Under the pieces are notes generated by a model. The model saw only the letters and a list, made by a program, of their open reading frames with translations, was not told the origin of the DNA and did not search any database. From Linyphia triangularis (taxonomy: Eukaryota; Arthropoda; Arachnida; Araneae; Linyphiidae), in NCBI GenBank assembly GCA_963978545.1, contig OZ021732.1, positions 29,170,123-29,234,122 of the forward strand: a stretch of 64,000 bases of DNA, in the 5' to 3' direction. Of the stretch, positions 13,301-28,000 are shown piece by piece. The number at the start of each line of letters is the position of its first letter. Positions within the stretch are counted from its first letter, which is position 1. Both the position numbers and the translations under genes were made by a program.

Positions 13301-15006
13301 AAAATACTAATACAGAAGATATTTTAAAGGCCATGTTTTATTTAATATCTATTTTAAATTTATGACCAACTGCAATCATTTGCAACCCTTAAAATTTGCT
13401 TATGTATCATTTCTTACGAATGTCTTTGTACCAATATTCATGAAAATTTGCTTCATGATAGAACAAATAAGAAAATTACAAGTTTTAATACCCGTATAAT
13501 AATAAGTAGTTCTTTGATTGGAAGTCAAGATTTAGACATAGGATTAAAGTGTAAAGCTTTACTACGGACAATGAACAAACACAAATGCAATTGATGTAGA
13601 AAATAATCATTGAAATATCATTTTTGAAAAAACTTTCATTGAAACAATGACTTTGATATGAGAGTTGAATTTTTTTTTTTCAAATTGCTTATTATTTGAT
13701 TTTGAACAGTCCACCAGCATGAAAAATTACGAATTTAAATACAATTATGACATTTAGTGTTAGAATACACAATTTCTAACAATGGCATTTGAGGTCAACT
13801 TCATATAACTTAAAACTTAAAAACGATAGGCTTTATAATTAAAGTATGACAAATCCATATCATAAATACAATGTTTCTATATCAACTTAAATCTCTTGAA
13901 TTGCATTTCAAGGAAAATAAATAAATAAATGCATATTACTTATCACAACTGATGAAACATGAGAGTTCTCGCAAGAACATCCCTATTTTAGTATACTTTT
14001 AAGGCATCTAAATAAAAGGGTATTATCACTAATTACTGTCCCCTAATAAATATTTAATTAACTGGATAAATGTACATTGCATCAAAGTATAGGAGATGCT
14101 AAGTTTTGTATGAAGATAAGCAAAATAATAAATACACTTCAGTTATATAATTGATTATTAACATTAATAATGTAATAAACCAGGTTTTCTTATCGACTTA
14201 AATGTGGAAAGTCATATTACATAAATAAATTAGATATGTTAAGCTAACAATATATAGTGACAAAAAAAAATGTCACTGAGAAAGGTTTTAACCATGCATT
14301 AAAACATGATGTTAATAAAAAATATATTCAATGCATGAAACTATCTGATGTGGGAGAGTGAAATGGGGCTTTACCAATTTTAAAGTGAATCTTTGGTTAA
14401 ATGTGGTTCCAAAATTAGAATTCGAAATGCACATTCAGATGGTTTAACAATATGTTCTCTATCACTAAGTGGAACACGTTAGTTTCAATGACCAGGCATT
14501 TTTAACACGATCAGATCCATTTCTCTTAGCTACATTTAGAAGCAGTTGACATATTTAACGACTAGACACAGTTTGTGATGCTACATCTATTGACCAAGAA
14601 AAAATATCCTATACAGTTTTTGTTGGTTCGAAAATGCATCTTCTTAAAACATAACTTCGTAATTCAGGACAAAACTTTACATTTTAAGTGGTATTTTAAA
14701 CTAATAAAATATAATTGATATTTTTAATGAAACACACATAAATAGGATAACTAAAATGAATTCATATTTAAAACAATTAAAAGGAATCGTAAATCATATT
14801 TGTACTCAAAACAAGGAAGGAAATAATTCCTTTTTAGAAAAAACATCCACAAGGTCCAGCAAATATAAGATCCTACACATCACAAATATGGATGGTGAAT
14901 TGGGATAAAATTCTTTCAAAGGCCAAGTTGAATCAAAAGAATGTAACTACTTGGGACTATGTTGTATTTAAAATGTAATTATCAGTGCATTTTCTAATGA
15001 ATTTCT
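10391..15006. other. AT-rich stretch downstream of synaptophysin; possible long 3'UTR
   Basis: No transposon ends, GC islands or plausible genes are seen across 4.6 kb, which is unusual in this repeat-rich window. It lies 3' of the minus-strand synaptophysin stop codon, so part may be a long 3'UTR. AATAAA signals (TTTATT on the plus strand) are too common here to choose a polyadenylation site. A 65-codon minus-strand frame at 10852-10655 starts with a hydrophobic stretch but is not convincing. Confidence 0.35.
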
Positions 15007-15294
15007 GGAAATGAATTAAAGAAATATTATTAAAAATATGAAATGAAAGGGTAACATTTTTAAAAATACAAGAGCATTATTATTATTCCTTTTTTAGTAT
15101 TTTGTATCTTTGCATAAATTAGACATAAAAATTCTTTTGAGAAAAACATTAAATTAAAAAATAAATGTATGGAAATGAATTAAAGAAATATTATTAAAAA
15201 TATGAAATGAAAGGGTAACATTTTTAAAAATACAAGAGCATTATTATTATTCCTTTTTTAGTATTTTGTATCTTTGCATAAATTAGACATAAAA
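15007..15294. repeat. perfect 124 bp direct duplication, 164 bp period
   Basis: 15007-15130 recurs at 15171-15294 with no difference seen by eye, separated by 40 bp. Both copies run from GGAAATGAATTAAAGAAATA to AATTAGACATAAAA. Perfect identity in an AT-rich, presumably neutral sequence implies a recent duplication, or an assembly artefact. Confidence 0.9.
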
Positions 15295-15915
15295 TGAAAT
15301 TTAAATTTTTAATTAAATGAAGCTGGACCTTGATAAAAAATATTTGATTGCAAATCATGAATGTCCCAGAAAATAAATTTGTAATAATTTTTTTTTTAAT
15401 TAAACGATAGAAACAAAATGTTTTTAAACAATGGCAAACATCAACATATTCAAATTATCTTTGAAGAGCAAGAAAATAATATGGGTTAAAATGCAAAAAG
15501 GACACTAAGAAAAAGATCTATTCAACAATAATGGGAGTAAAATAGACACCATTTTCAAAATAAGCTAAATAGCAATAAGCTATCATAATAATAATAACAA
15601 AAAAGTAAAAATACAACTAATTAATTGTAAAAGAACAAATTAATCTTTAAGACTAACAATAAGATCAATGCAACCATCATATACATGGTATATAAATTAC
15701 CAATTTAAAAAATAAGCTCAAATAAATAAAAAGTTCTACCGAAATATAAATATTAAACAAAGAAACTGAATTTTTTCAGTAGCAACAAATTAGCTTATAA
15801 CAACAATGCCAAACAAAGATTAGGTAAAGTAGCATTACTTTTGAAATAACAAGGGGCAGTGTAACTGCACTGGTGGATTGGAATAATTAAACGAACAACT
15901 ATTAACAGATACAGA

Positions 15916-16095
15916 TTAGTATTCATATTGTCCTCCCATCTTTTGATCGTAATCTTGATCTTGCATGGGTGGGGCTTGTTGCTGTCCCATTTGAGGTAAC
16001 ATTGCAGGCGGCTGAATTTGTTGATGGAAACTTGTCTCCTTGTAGACAAACCACAGACTCGAAATCCAAAGCATACAGTTGGCAAATCCAAAGAT
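15916..16095 (-). CDS. Syp: synaptophysin last coding exon, codons 194-252 and stop
   Basis: The acceptor TTTTCTGCTAG precedes ATC TTT GGA. It encodes TM4 (IFGFANCMLWISSLWFVYKE) and a 38-residue cytosolic tail (QQAPPMQDQDYDQKMGGQYE) ending in Tyr, with TAA at 15918-15916. The tail is shorter than in vertebrate synaptophysin but has the same Gln/Pro/Tyr bias. Confidence 0.93.
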   Translation of the reverse strand: MFGFANCMLWISSLWFVYKETSFHQQIQPPAMLPQMGQQQAPPMQDQDYDQKMGGQYEY

Positions 16096-19000
16096 CTAGC
16101 AGAAAAGAAAAATTAATCAATTATCAAATTATTTTTATCTAAAAAAATATACCATAATAACTATTAACTATAAAAAAAAAAAAAATTAATAAAAGAACCC
16201 AGCAAAATATACTCGAATAAAAAAACTGTAAATTTGTAGTTGGAGCATATGTTTTTTTACTACATACTTTATCTCATTTTAGAGCAAATATGTTTCATCT
16301 AGTCCAAAATAAACAAATAACTATCTTAAATACATGCTTAAGCATGTATTTAGGATAGTTATTTGAGCGATATTTGCCGATATTAAAAACTGCACCCAAG
16401 CTTCGATTTTGAGCCAAACGTCTAAAAACATATTTAACCTGTAGCACCTTATAAGTTTATGGTCAAACATTTTAATTTCTTTTGAACCCAAAATTCTTTG
16501 TTTTCTTATAATAAAATGCAAGTTGAATTTATATCTTGGGGCCAGTGGTAAGTATAGTTCATTTCTTTATAGGTTCATAATTTAAAACGATTAAAAAAAT
16601 TTAACTTTTAACATTCCTTAACAAAATATTATGTATTAGCAAAACACTTTTATATTCTATAACTGAGGCAAGTATATCACTGCCCCCATCCCCTGCCTTT
16701 TTTTTTTACAATCTAAATAAATTCTGATTATTTGTATTGTCTTAAAGTGAGGGAGTTCTCTTTTAAGTTTCATCCTTCATATTTGTTTCACAGTAATCGA
16801 CTATGGTTATGTGTAAACAATATATGAAAATAGTAGTCAATAAGAAATTACCTTTTTTCTTTAATGAAAAACCACTACTATGATTATATCCTAAAGAACC
16901 ATTTAATTAAGATCACATTAAACAATTGCTACTATTCTTAATTCAATAGATCATCATTAGCAGAAAATACCAATAGTAACATCTTCGAATTATTTCATCA
17001 TTCTTCAAAACACATTAGTTTACATTGGAATCTACTCCATTAACACTTTCTCTCTTCTAAAATATTGCTACGTAAAGCCTTAATATTAGAAGCCTCTCCC
17101 CTGTCGAGAAACAATAAAAAAAATTCCCCATTAATACAATACCCCTTTAAGATTATTTTAACACATGTTTGTGGAAAGCAAAATTAAAGGGCCAAAACTA
17201 GTTATGTTGAAACTTTCAGAGCTCTAGGACTATTCGAAGTCACTTATTGTAAAAATATTAATTGAAAAATTAATTAAAAAACAAATTAAAATTTTAACAT
17301 TCTTTTTGTCAAAAGTCCAATTAGAAGGTCAAAACTACTTGTATTGAAAATTTCAGAACTGTAGCCCAATTAGAAATAGTTTGTAAAATATTTATTAATT
17401 AAAAAAGAACTAAATAAAAATTTAAAATTCTGTTTTTCAAAAGTTCAATTAGAAGGCCAAAAGTATTTATGTTGAAAATTTTAGAGCTGTAGCCCTATTA
17501 GAAATTGTTTTGAAAAATATTTATTAATTAAAAAAAAAAAACTAAATAAAAATTTAAAGTTCTGTTTTTCAAAAGTCCAATTAGAAGTCTAAAACTACTT
17601 ATGTTGAGAATTTCACAACTGTATCTCGATTTGAAGTCACTTTGTAAAAAAATAATTAAAATTTTAACGTTCTGTTTGACATTTGTACAGTTAGAAGGCC
17701 AAAACTTCTTATGTTGAAAATTTCAGAGCTCTACTCCAATTTTAAGTAGTTTCTATAGATCCACAGACAGACAGCTTGTTATATTATAATAAATACATAT
17801 ATATGAGAGGGAAAGAGAAAACTAAGGACACATATGCCAAATTCTTAACCACAGTGTTTTTGCAGCCTATAATGGCAGTACCTACAAATAGACCAGGCAA
17901 ACTAAATTAAAAATACAGTGAACATGAAAAAAATTGCAACATAAGCTTGTTTAATTGATTGCTGAACAACATATCCAAAATTGGACAAAATTCATTCATG
18001 GGAACACCCCGAAAAACGAATTTCAAAATGGCGGATTCCATGCCACATGATGGGGATGCCTAAGAGTAGTTTTTCCCGCTCAGCACCTCCTCAACCATGA
18101 TATTTTAATTACGGATATAAGCTTTAACACAGAAAAATGGTATGTTATTATACTTAGAATGGCATGGAGCTTGTTTAAGAAAGGAGGACATAACATTTAA
18201 TAGGTAAGCAAGTATACAGGTACAGGTATGTGTACAAGTTTGTGTTTTCTGTCTGCTTTCGTTTTTAGAGTGTTTGTGTTTAAAGACAAAGTCCCATTAG
18301 TGAAGCATCGATTACACTGGAAAATGAGCTAAACATACATGCAAACTCAATAAAGGACCACACATAATATTAAGTCATAGTTTTTAGTTATTTTCTTGAA
18401 GTTACTCTCCTGAATGACTCAATATTATTTGAGGTGCTTCAAGAAATCTATTGATCAAATGCCGTGTTACACTTCGTGATTGGGAAAGCAGTTTACAGGG
18501 CGATACGAGGACACATGACTGTAAATGCATCGCTTAGTATCCTGCTGGTTTAAGAGTTTTTTCGTCATGATGAACATAGATCTCTTCATGGTCATGTTAA
18601 GGCAACTTATGATATGTTCTATGATATTACGACCGGACAAAAATAAAAAAAGAATGACGTAGAACTGTGTGACGCTTTGGCTCAGAATGAGATTGCTTAG
18701 GAGACAAAGAAGAATCACTTGCCGTCTTCCTAGAGAAGAAGTAAACTTAAGTTGGAATACCAGCGAATGATCAGTGTTGTACGAAGCTTGGTAACAGCTG
18801 ACAGGATAGGTTCTTGGGAATTGCACTTAAATGCTATGCTCGAGATTCTCCCTAAAATAACAGTTGAGGGTCATGTAAATTATCTCAAGTCACTCTACCT
18901 ATACTTGAAGAAAATGTTTCAACTACTATCTGAAAATACGAAGGTTCATAAAATGTTTGTGGAAGGTTAATTTGTGATAAGAAAAAGTGACAAATTATGG

Positions 19001-22000
19001 GGTGAACTTGGATCAGGTCTATAATAGAGCAAGTGCTTAGGCATTCCTTGAAAAGCAGAGGAAGACGAAAGGAAAGAGAGGAAGTGGACTTACCGAAAAT
19101 CAGAGGGCTACATAGCAGTTTTGCGTGCCCGTTTGTTCAATTTAAAATTTAACTATGGAAGAGTATGCAGGGGTTTCCATGCAAAACAAGTGAACAACAC
19201 AAAGAAATGAGAGACAGCAGACAAAAGAGGGACAGCAATGACATTAAAAAAAAACCCTGCTCAATGCACTAGAATACATATCCCGATTTAATTCTGCTCT
19301 ACGTAATATTGTTAAAGACGTAACAGACGAAGATTAAGTTAATGTTGAAGAATTGCACTTATTTGGTGCGAAAATCGTCTCAGAAATGATAGGGAAAGAT
19401 GTATTGAAGTATTCTGCTAAAAGGTAAGATAAAGCGAAAACTCTAGGATCTGCTGGTGCTATCTGTAATAAAGATGATTCAGATATACAAGTGGATCCAA
19501 CACTACTTTTCCAAAAAATGACGTCTGTTCCCACTTGTACTGATATGAATCTTGTTGGTATCATGCGTCATGAACTTTGTACCTACCCTGCAGCATTATT
19601 TGAATACCAAAATCTAATGAGAAAAGCAGACAAATCACAGTTAACAGAGGCAATTGTTAAATACACCAAACATTTTGATAGTGAAGAATCTGACAAGGTG
19701 GAAAGTACGGAAAGGTACATTTTGGATGGAGGATCTCTCTTGCATCGAATTTCGTGGCACAACAATAACACTTACGAAAACATTGCAATGTCGTATATTT
19801 AATTTACTCTTAAAACATGGAAAAGCTGTCGTTTTTGATGGCTGCATTAGGTTCCCTACAATCAAGGATGGAGCTCATCGACGGCGGTATGCAAAGCAGT
19901 AGAGATGTTAATTTTAACCAATTCATGAAGCTCGTTGGCAAAAATGAATGGTTTATAGCCAATGGAAAGAAAATACAAGCCCTAATTGCTCTCATTGGTG
20001 ACTTGCTGAAAAAACAAGGTTGTACTGTTGATAACGCAGATAGGGATGCTGATGTGGACATTGTTCGTACCACAGTTTCATCTTCAGAACACGGTCATAC
20101 CACTGTGATAGTGGAAGATATCGATTTGATGATTCTTATTCTGTACCACACCAAGGATAAGGGATTCAAGCTATATTATCGAAGTGATATAAGACATGGA
20201 TCAACTCCAAAGCCAGTATATGATATCCACATCATACAATCTATATTAGGTCGTGAAAGCTGCAATTTGTTGTTGTTTCTGCATGCTTTCACGGGCTGAG
20301 TTACATTTAGAATTTTTTCAATTGCGAAATCCTTAGCATTTGCCAAAATGATGAAGGAGACAGAGCTCCGCTCTGTGACAAAAATATTTTGTTCTGATTC
20401 AGCCCAACATTCAGATATCACTATCCCTGGTAGAAAAGCAATGTTTCTTTTGTACGACTGCCGGTTTTTAGATTGCACTGACCAACTGCCCCTTCAAATG
20501 TTAGTAGCGAAGGTAACTACAGAAAAATCATTTGTTGCACTGGAACGTTTGCCCTCGACCGATTCTTCAACAAAATATCATAGCTATCGAACATACTTAT
20601 AAATAAATATATGGGAAGATACTAAAGAAAGAATCAAACCAGAAGAATGGGGCTGGTATGTAAAAACTTACTAGTACTACCCAATACTCGGCGACTTACC
20701 ATCAGCTCCAGATCATTTACTCAATATGATACGATATTCCTGCACAAAAATATGCTCTACATTACGATGTGGATGCAAGTGTAATGGCCTGTCCTGTTCA
20801 ACAGCTTGTGGAACGTGCCAAATCAATGGATGTAAAAACCACAACAGTTATGAATATAATGAAAGTGCAGAAAACGATTATAGATTTCTTTTTCTGAAAC
20901 CTTTTCTGACATTAAACAAACTTTTAAGCAACAATGTAAGATATGTACTGTTTAAGATATGTTTATTATTTAAAATATATCATGTATACCTGTACCTGTA
21001 TAACTTCTTACCTGTGAAATGTAATGTCCTCCTTTTTTAAAAACATCCATGCAATTCTAATCACAATCACCTACCATTTTTTTGTGTTAAAACCAACATC
21101 AGTGATTAAAATACCATCGTTGAGGAGGCGCTAAGCTGGAAAAACTGAGCTTATGCATCTCCATCATGTGGCATGAATCCGTCATTTTGAAATTCGTTTT
21201 TCGGGGTGTTCCCATGGATCAATTTTGTCCGATTTTGGATATGTTGTTCAGTAATGATAACTGATTAAAAATCAATTAAAAAAGCTTCTGTTGCAATTTT
21301 TTTCATGTTCAATCACAAATTGCCTGGACTATAAGAATCAATAACAAGACAAAAGCAAAGAAAGTTTACATTTTAACAAAATCAAAAGTAAAAACCACTG
21401 AAGCTGAATTATTAATTTTTTACAAAATTGTAATTTTATGTAATGAATAAATTATTAACTTGGAAGAAGTACAACTTTATTAATAACTAATAAATTATTT
21501 ATTCTTGCTTAAAGAACAGTTGGATGCTAAATAAACAAGGTATACTGGTCGTGCTTGTCAGAACACTGACTGAAATGGTAGTAACATATGGTTGCAAAAT
21601 CAAGTGAAAAACAAATGTTACAAATTTCTTTGCATGTGTTGAATTAAATAACGTCTCATTACAAATATGTGTTGTTAAAAATTATATATATGTCGACAAC
21701 ACTCTACATTAATTCAAACACGCGAGTACTTCGAATACGCTTTTCACTCTGGTACCCACAAGTAATTTTGTATTAACTCATATGTGTTTGCATGTTTTGT
21801 CTATGACTACATTTCATGTTATTGCACCAGAACAAAATATTAGCCGTTTAAAATTGTACCGTAGGAAATCAGTTTCAAAGCATTTGTAAGATATGAATTG
21901 GCAGTTTTTTTCATTGCAAACAGGATTTTCAGGAAGATATCAAGATTAATTCTGCCTAATTGAACCAATTTATGAATAATTATAAGCAATAAGCTGCAAA

Positions 22001-25000
22001 CCCAAATAATTTACAATTAAAATTGTATTGAGAATTAAAAAATATTCAGACTTTATCAATCATACGTTTTAATATTAGGAGTTAAAATTTTAAACTGAAA
22101 AGTTTATTTTGTTGAAAGTCATAAACACTCATTAAATAATACTGATTGCACACAAACTAAATAATTCTAGTTGGAACACTGACTGAAACTGGAGTATTTA
22201 AGTAAAATGGAGACATTATTGCACTCATTCAGACAATATTTCAGACCACTACTAGAGTGACGAAAGTTACCAATTGAATAGATAAGGTATTAAAAGATAA
22301 TTTTGCCAAGTTAAAAAGTCTAGCTAGAATTTGGTGTAACACAGAAAGAAAAAATCTTTCAATACCTACTTAACAATAAAAAATAACGTTATTAATAAAA
22401 ATACTTGATTGAAAAATAGGTATATATCGCATTCTTAAAACCTCAGCAAAACATACACAACTGTTTCCGTGAAACCATCTATAAATTAAACTCTCACAGC
22501 ATTACACCCTAATACAATTATCCTTATATATAAATGTAAGTTAAAGAGAAGTCCTACCAGTGAAACGTTTAAAGAGGCAAAGTTTCCAGGTGAGACCGTG
22601 CGGCAAACTTCGACATCATCCATGCATATATCTATATCTGGAAACATATTAGCAGGGTTGGTGTAATACTTCACATCCGATACACCTTGGGCCCATGCAC
22701 ATGAACCAGCAAACCAAAAGATGGACAGCACACCACTGGCCAACAGATCCTGAAAAGAACATTCATGTAATTCATTCCTAAGAAGGAAATTACGATGAGA
22801 ATAGATTATCCATTTGATATAAAGCTAAGACTTTTTTTGGCTCAAACACAAAGTGAGTACACTTTTTTGAAAATGAAATTATAGGATTTTCCAAGGACAT
22901 TAAAAATAATAATAAAGGCTTTATTTTACAATTGCAGAGTCAATAAAATAATTGTTCTTACCTTTTTTTTAATTAATGAATATATAACATGTTACTAAAC
23001 AGCAAAAATATGTACTTACTGACATAATGCTCGAGTTATCTGTTATTAACATAATCATAGGTTAATTGTGGATGGAAACACTTTAAACTGATCTGATTTT
23101 CATTCGAAGTCATGTGTTTCTTACAAGCTATGTGATTTCACCCAACACCAAATTTCTTCTTACAGAAAATGCATTTTGCGACATAGCGAGAAATCGCCAA
23201 ATGTCGCCAAACTTGGCGACCATTTGACGACATTTTCGGTCCCGATGTACATGTATAGGACATTTCAACTACGATCTGGAAAGTTCTCCAAATAACTACC
23301 TCTAGAATTTTCAAGAATGTTCGCCTCCCCTATATAAGACAGGCCAAGTGAGCAGGGAGTTAGTTGGAGTTGGCTGAGTTGAGTCAGTTAGTTGACTGGA
23401 ATTACTGAGTTGAGCTACTGAGTCTCAGTGAGCATTCAGAGTAGTTCTAAAGCGAACTGTATTGCATTCTTTTTCAGCGATTTGAGAAGTTGTGTTGTCA
23501 AGTTTTTAACTGCTGTTTTGTGCTCTATTGTTGTGAAAAGAGCTGTATTGTGTCTACTAGAACGAGAAGTTCTGGAGTTGTAAGAGAATCTGCGAAGAGT
23601 TATATCGGAATAAATTTCTGCAAGTTTTGATCTGCTTTGGCTTCAAGTCTTTCGAACCCATCCATGCAACAATATCATTTCACAATTTTTTTACTTTCAA
23701 TTTTTGAATACACAATACAATACTAGTATATATTATCAATGCCGAAATTGTTGAAACAAATTCATCTTATCACTGTCTTCCGAGTCATGTAATTCAAAAT
23801 TGTATACATATATATTTTTTATTTATTCCCGACTATATTTTTCAGTTTTTATCACTAATTTTTTTTATAAATTTCTTTGAACACTAAGCAATACTGGGCA
23901 TGGGATATTAGATAGTGCTAAAATTAATTAAGCATAGATTTTCTTCTTAAAAAATATACCAAGCATGTAGGGAAATGCAAAATGTAATGACACTAAGAAA
24001 AAGTTTTAAGTTGCTGAAAAAACTATTTATGTCATAGTTTTATCAAAGTGTATTATACTACTTTGTATAAAGATATAGGTATTTTCACTTGGTCAACTTT
24101 TAACTTTGGAAGAACTAGAAAAAAATATAAAGACAAACTAGTTAAAAAAAATTAGAATTCCTTATTAATTTAATTTTATGAAAGTATGCTTATTTCGAGG
24201 CAATATTTAAATCTAAATAAACAGTTATGTACATAATGTGGAATTATTACTTTACCTCTTACTTCCAAGTAAAAAAACTACTTTGCAGAATATTCATTAA
24301 AATAACAATACATTTTGGACCCTTGTTCTTGTTAAAATTATTTCCATTCTACTAGATAATTGTTATTTATTTAATTGTTATAAATTTATCGTTATTAGAA
24401 ACAAAATTATAAAATTTATCGTTGGGGGTGGGGGGGGTGGGGGGGGGTGCACTTGTCACCAACTTTTGGCCGTCCCCCCACCTTTTTTCCCCCACTTCTA
24501 CCACTGGTGAAACTATAATGATTGATGTGAGTATCCGCCCAAATAATGAACCGAGAATGCTCCGAGTATTTTCAAAGTACTTGAAACAGTACAAATTTTA
24601 ATTTGGAGTCACACAAATCTTTTCAGAGAAGTAAATAAGAGGCAACTTAAAAAATAATGATTTTTGTTTAAAAAAAATGTAAAAAAATACTTCTATTTCA
24701 GAATTTCCTCTTGTCAGACGTACAAAAAAATAGACTTACAAGTAAAAAAAATAAAGGAAACAGTATTTGAGTACTAACACAACTAACTACCTTGGTGAAA
24801 GTTGCCAAATCTAGAGGGCATATCAAATTCTTTAAGCACTATGTCAGTATTGTGCATTCATCAGTTTCGTTTTGGCAAAAATTTTATTTTGAGGAGGAGC
24901 ATTCTAAACAATTATTCTTATATAGATTTTTTTTTATTAGAAGCAGCTTCTTTTAAGGTTTTTTGTGGTCATTAAGATGCTGAATTAGAAAACAATTTTA

Positions 25001-28000
25001 ATTTATATGAGTGGACATGGGCATTGCACATGAACAAAACATTACTAGGTAATCGCCAGTATTTTGCAAATAATTTTCGACTAATAGTCTAAATCTTATG
25101 TTTTATTTCTTTCATGGCTCAACAGCAGACACTATTATCTTCTCAAATATCAAATTATTCTGCCATTAGTTGTCTTTAATCGACATGAATGTAATTGTGG
25201 AGAGTACTGTAAGTATGCACAGTTTCTTTTAATCTATTTTTTTTTCTTTTTTTCTTTTTCCAATTCAAAATTTTTGTCTGGGTAAAATGCTGTCCAAAAT
25301 GTATCTTTAGGAATGATGATGTTTTACTTATGTTTATGCCATGACAAGGCAATGCATGAAAATTGACATTTGCCAAGCACAATTACACAGCATGAATGGC
25401 TTGATAACGTCATAAGCAAATTGTCTTCTTAAGATAGTCATCAAAGTCCACCAAGATAGTTGTGTTAACACTCATATAACACCGAAAAATTCAAGGTTAG
25501 GGAGACACATCCATACAATTTTTTTTTAATGTTTTACAATCATTCACGGTAATTTTTCCAAGAACTATTAGCTTTGTTTAGTAAAAAGAATGGTACAATT
25601 ACAGATGCAAGTTAATACTCTTAATTAAATAAGACTCTTTTAGAAATAAAATAAGTAACATTTACAATAAGAAACGACCACATAAAAATAAGTAACATTA
25701 CTTATTCATGGTTCGTACACTTTAAGGAGAAAAAAATTCAAAGGCATTTTAGGCACTTTTCAAGGATGCGTTATCGACATAAACACATTAAAAAACATTC
25801 AAAATTTTTTTATTAGCAAACGGTGATTGTTCAAATCGAGTAAATATATATATATAAGTTTTTTTTTTAGGTTTCAATAAAAGAAAATTTTAGGGTTACC
25901 ATTAAAAAAAAAAAAAAAAACTTTTAATATATCAGAAGCAGAACTGTGTCTCATAAAAGCAGAAGTAGCTAGTACTAACTTGGTAATTGCACCAATATCC
26001 ATTTGATTGTCCTGTTACATCATATAGAGACTTTCGTCAAATAATACAAAAGTCTTATTGATTAAACTGTCGTCCAATCTACTTCGAAGGTTTGATTACA
26101 AATACTGTATAATATGCAGTTTTTTTCTCCATATGAAACTTTAGAATTTAGATGCAATCACGATATCGGCGAACATGCAGCTACATAATTCATCAAGGTT
26201 TTCATTTAATTCATCAGAGCCGTAAATTTTTATGATTTTCAATGTCCATAGTATTTCAGTATCTCAATCTTCGTTTTCAATTACATGAGCCTCCTTTGTC
26301 ACTTAGTTGACCAAAATTTTTTAAGATTCTATATTTTTAGAAAATAAAATGAAATTCAATCACTTAATAAGTATTTTTACAGAATTCAAGGTTTTCAAGC
26401 ACTTTAAAATGAAAGTTTTTTTTCAAGCACTTATCAAGGTTTATTAAAAACGTAAGAACCATATTATTTTTATAAGTAAAACTTACATCATAAAAAATAA
26501 GTAATATTTAGTAAGTTACATTAAGAGGAGTTGTTACCCTCTATATCGGTAATGTTCAACATATTTCATGTCCCTTTTTCCCCGGAAGTAATTACATAAT
26601 GGTCTAATATTTTTTTCTTCAGTGCATTTTGCAGGCACTTGCTTTTTAACTGAAATTAGCTTTTGTATTTACTTCATTTACTTTTTTTTTAAAATGAATT
26701 ATCGAGAAAGTCACTCAAATTTGTTATAAATTTTAGGGTACCAACTCCTTCTTATGCATTAAAAAACTCATCTTACCACAACAGGCGCCATAGGATTGGT
26801 TGAATATAGACGATGCATGAAAACGTAGACAAAGATTATTCCAGCTGTAAACATCAGAGTTAGAACCCCAGAAGCAACAAAAAATTCAGCATTACTCGAG
26901 AAATCAAATGGAAATGTGTACGTTTTAAATACAATAGCTGACACATTCCCACACTTTTCCGGAACACGAAGCTCAGATTTTCCTAATCTGTAAAAAGAAA
27001 TCGGGACATTTTTAAAGCTAGCTGAATTAGTTTAAATATAACACTAGCCTATACTTAAGTAATTACTGCTTATTATGCAATTAGAAACATAAATTGAATG
27101 ATTAATAAATTGAGAAAATTGCAGTCTAAAAGAATTTATGCTTTATATGATTGACTACATCACTTGATGAAGTATTGCTTTTACATATGAGTCATTGATC
27201 ACTTTAAAAAAATTTCAAAAGAAAAAACTAGTTTTTTGTTAATTAATTTTGTTAAAGATATTATAAGCTAGATGTAATGGGAGTTACAGAATATATTTTT
27301 CAAAAAAATATTTATGTATTATTTCAAAGATAATAAGTAGATTAACAAAACAAACTGCATAACAAAATTTAATAACAATAACTGTTGTAAATATATTACA
27401 ATCAAACCCCATTATCGCGAAGTCAATGGGACTGCCAAAATTGTTCGTGTTAACCAAATACATTAATGTTAAGTTTTAAGTACAGAGAACTGCTTTTACT
27501 TTGCATTAAATGGGATTTCATGTTAAGCGATTTCGTGTTAACTGGATTTGACTGTACTACTATAGTAAAAGATCAAAAACAGAAATAAATCTATAACAGA
27601 ATACTAACATAACACAACACTTAATACCTTAAACTTAATGACTTTGTATGATTTTTAAAATATTTTAGTGCATATTTAATAAATATTAATTTTAGATAGC
27701 AATAACAATCATAAATTATGACTAGTATTTATCATTCAGAAAAATATATATTAAAATATATATCTAAGCTAAATATTGTAAATGGCAAGATCGCACTTTT
27801 AAAATAATGTTGTGTTAAAGCTTTTTATTTCAAGAACAATCCCATCATTTATGCTTAAAAGAAAAACTATGCAATACAAATGGGTACATTTTCAACAAAG
27901 ACATTAATTTAAAAATTATTAGCTAATCTAAACTATCTACTGTAAACAGATAATCAAATTTCAATAAAATTTTTAATTTATATAGTTAATCACTTACATT

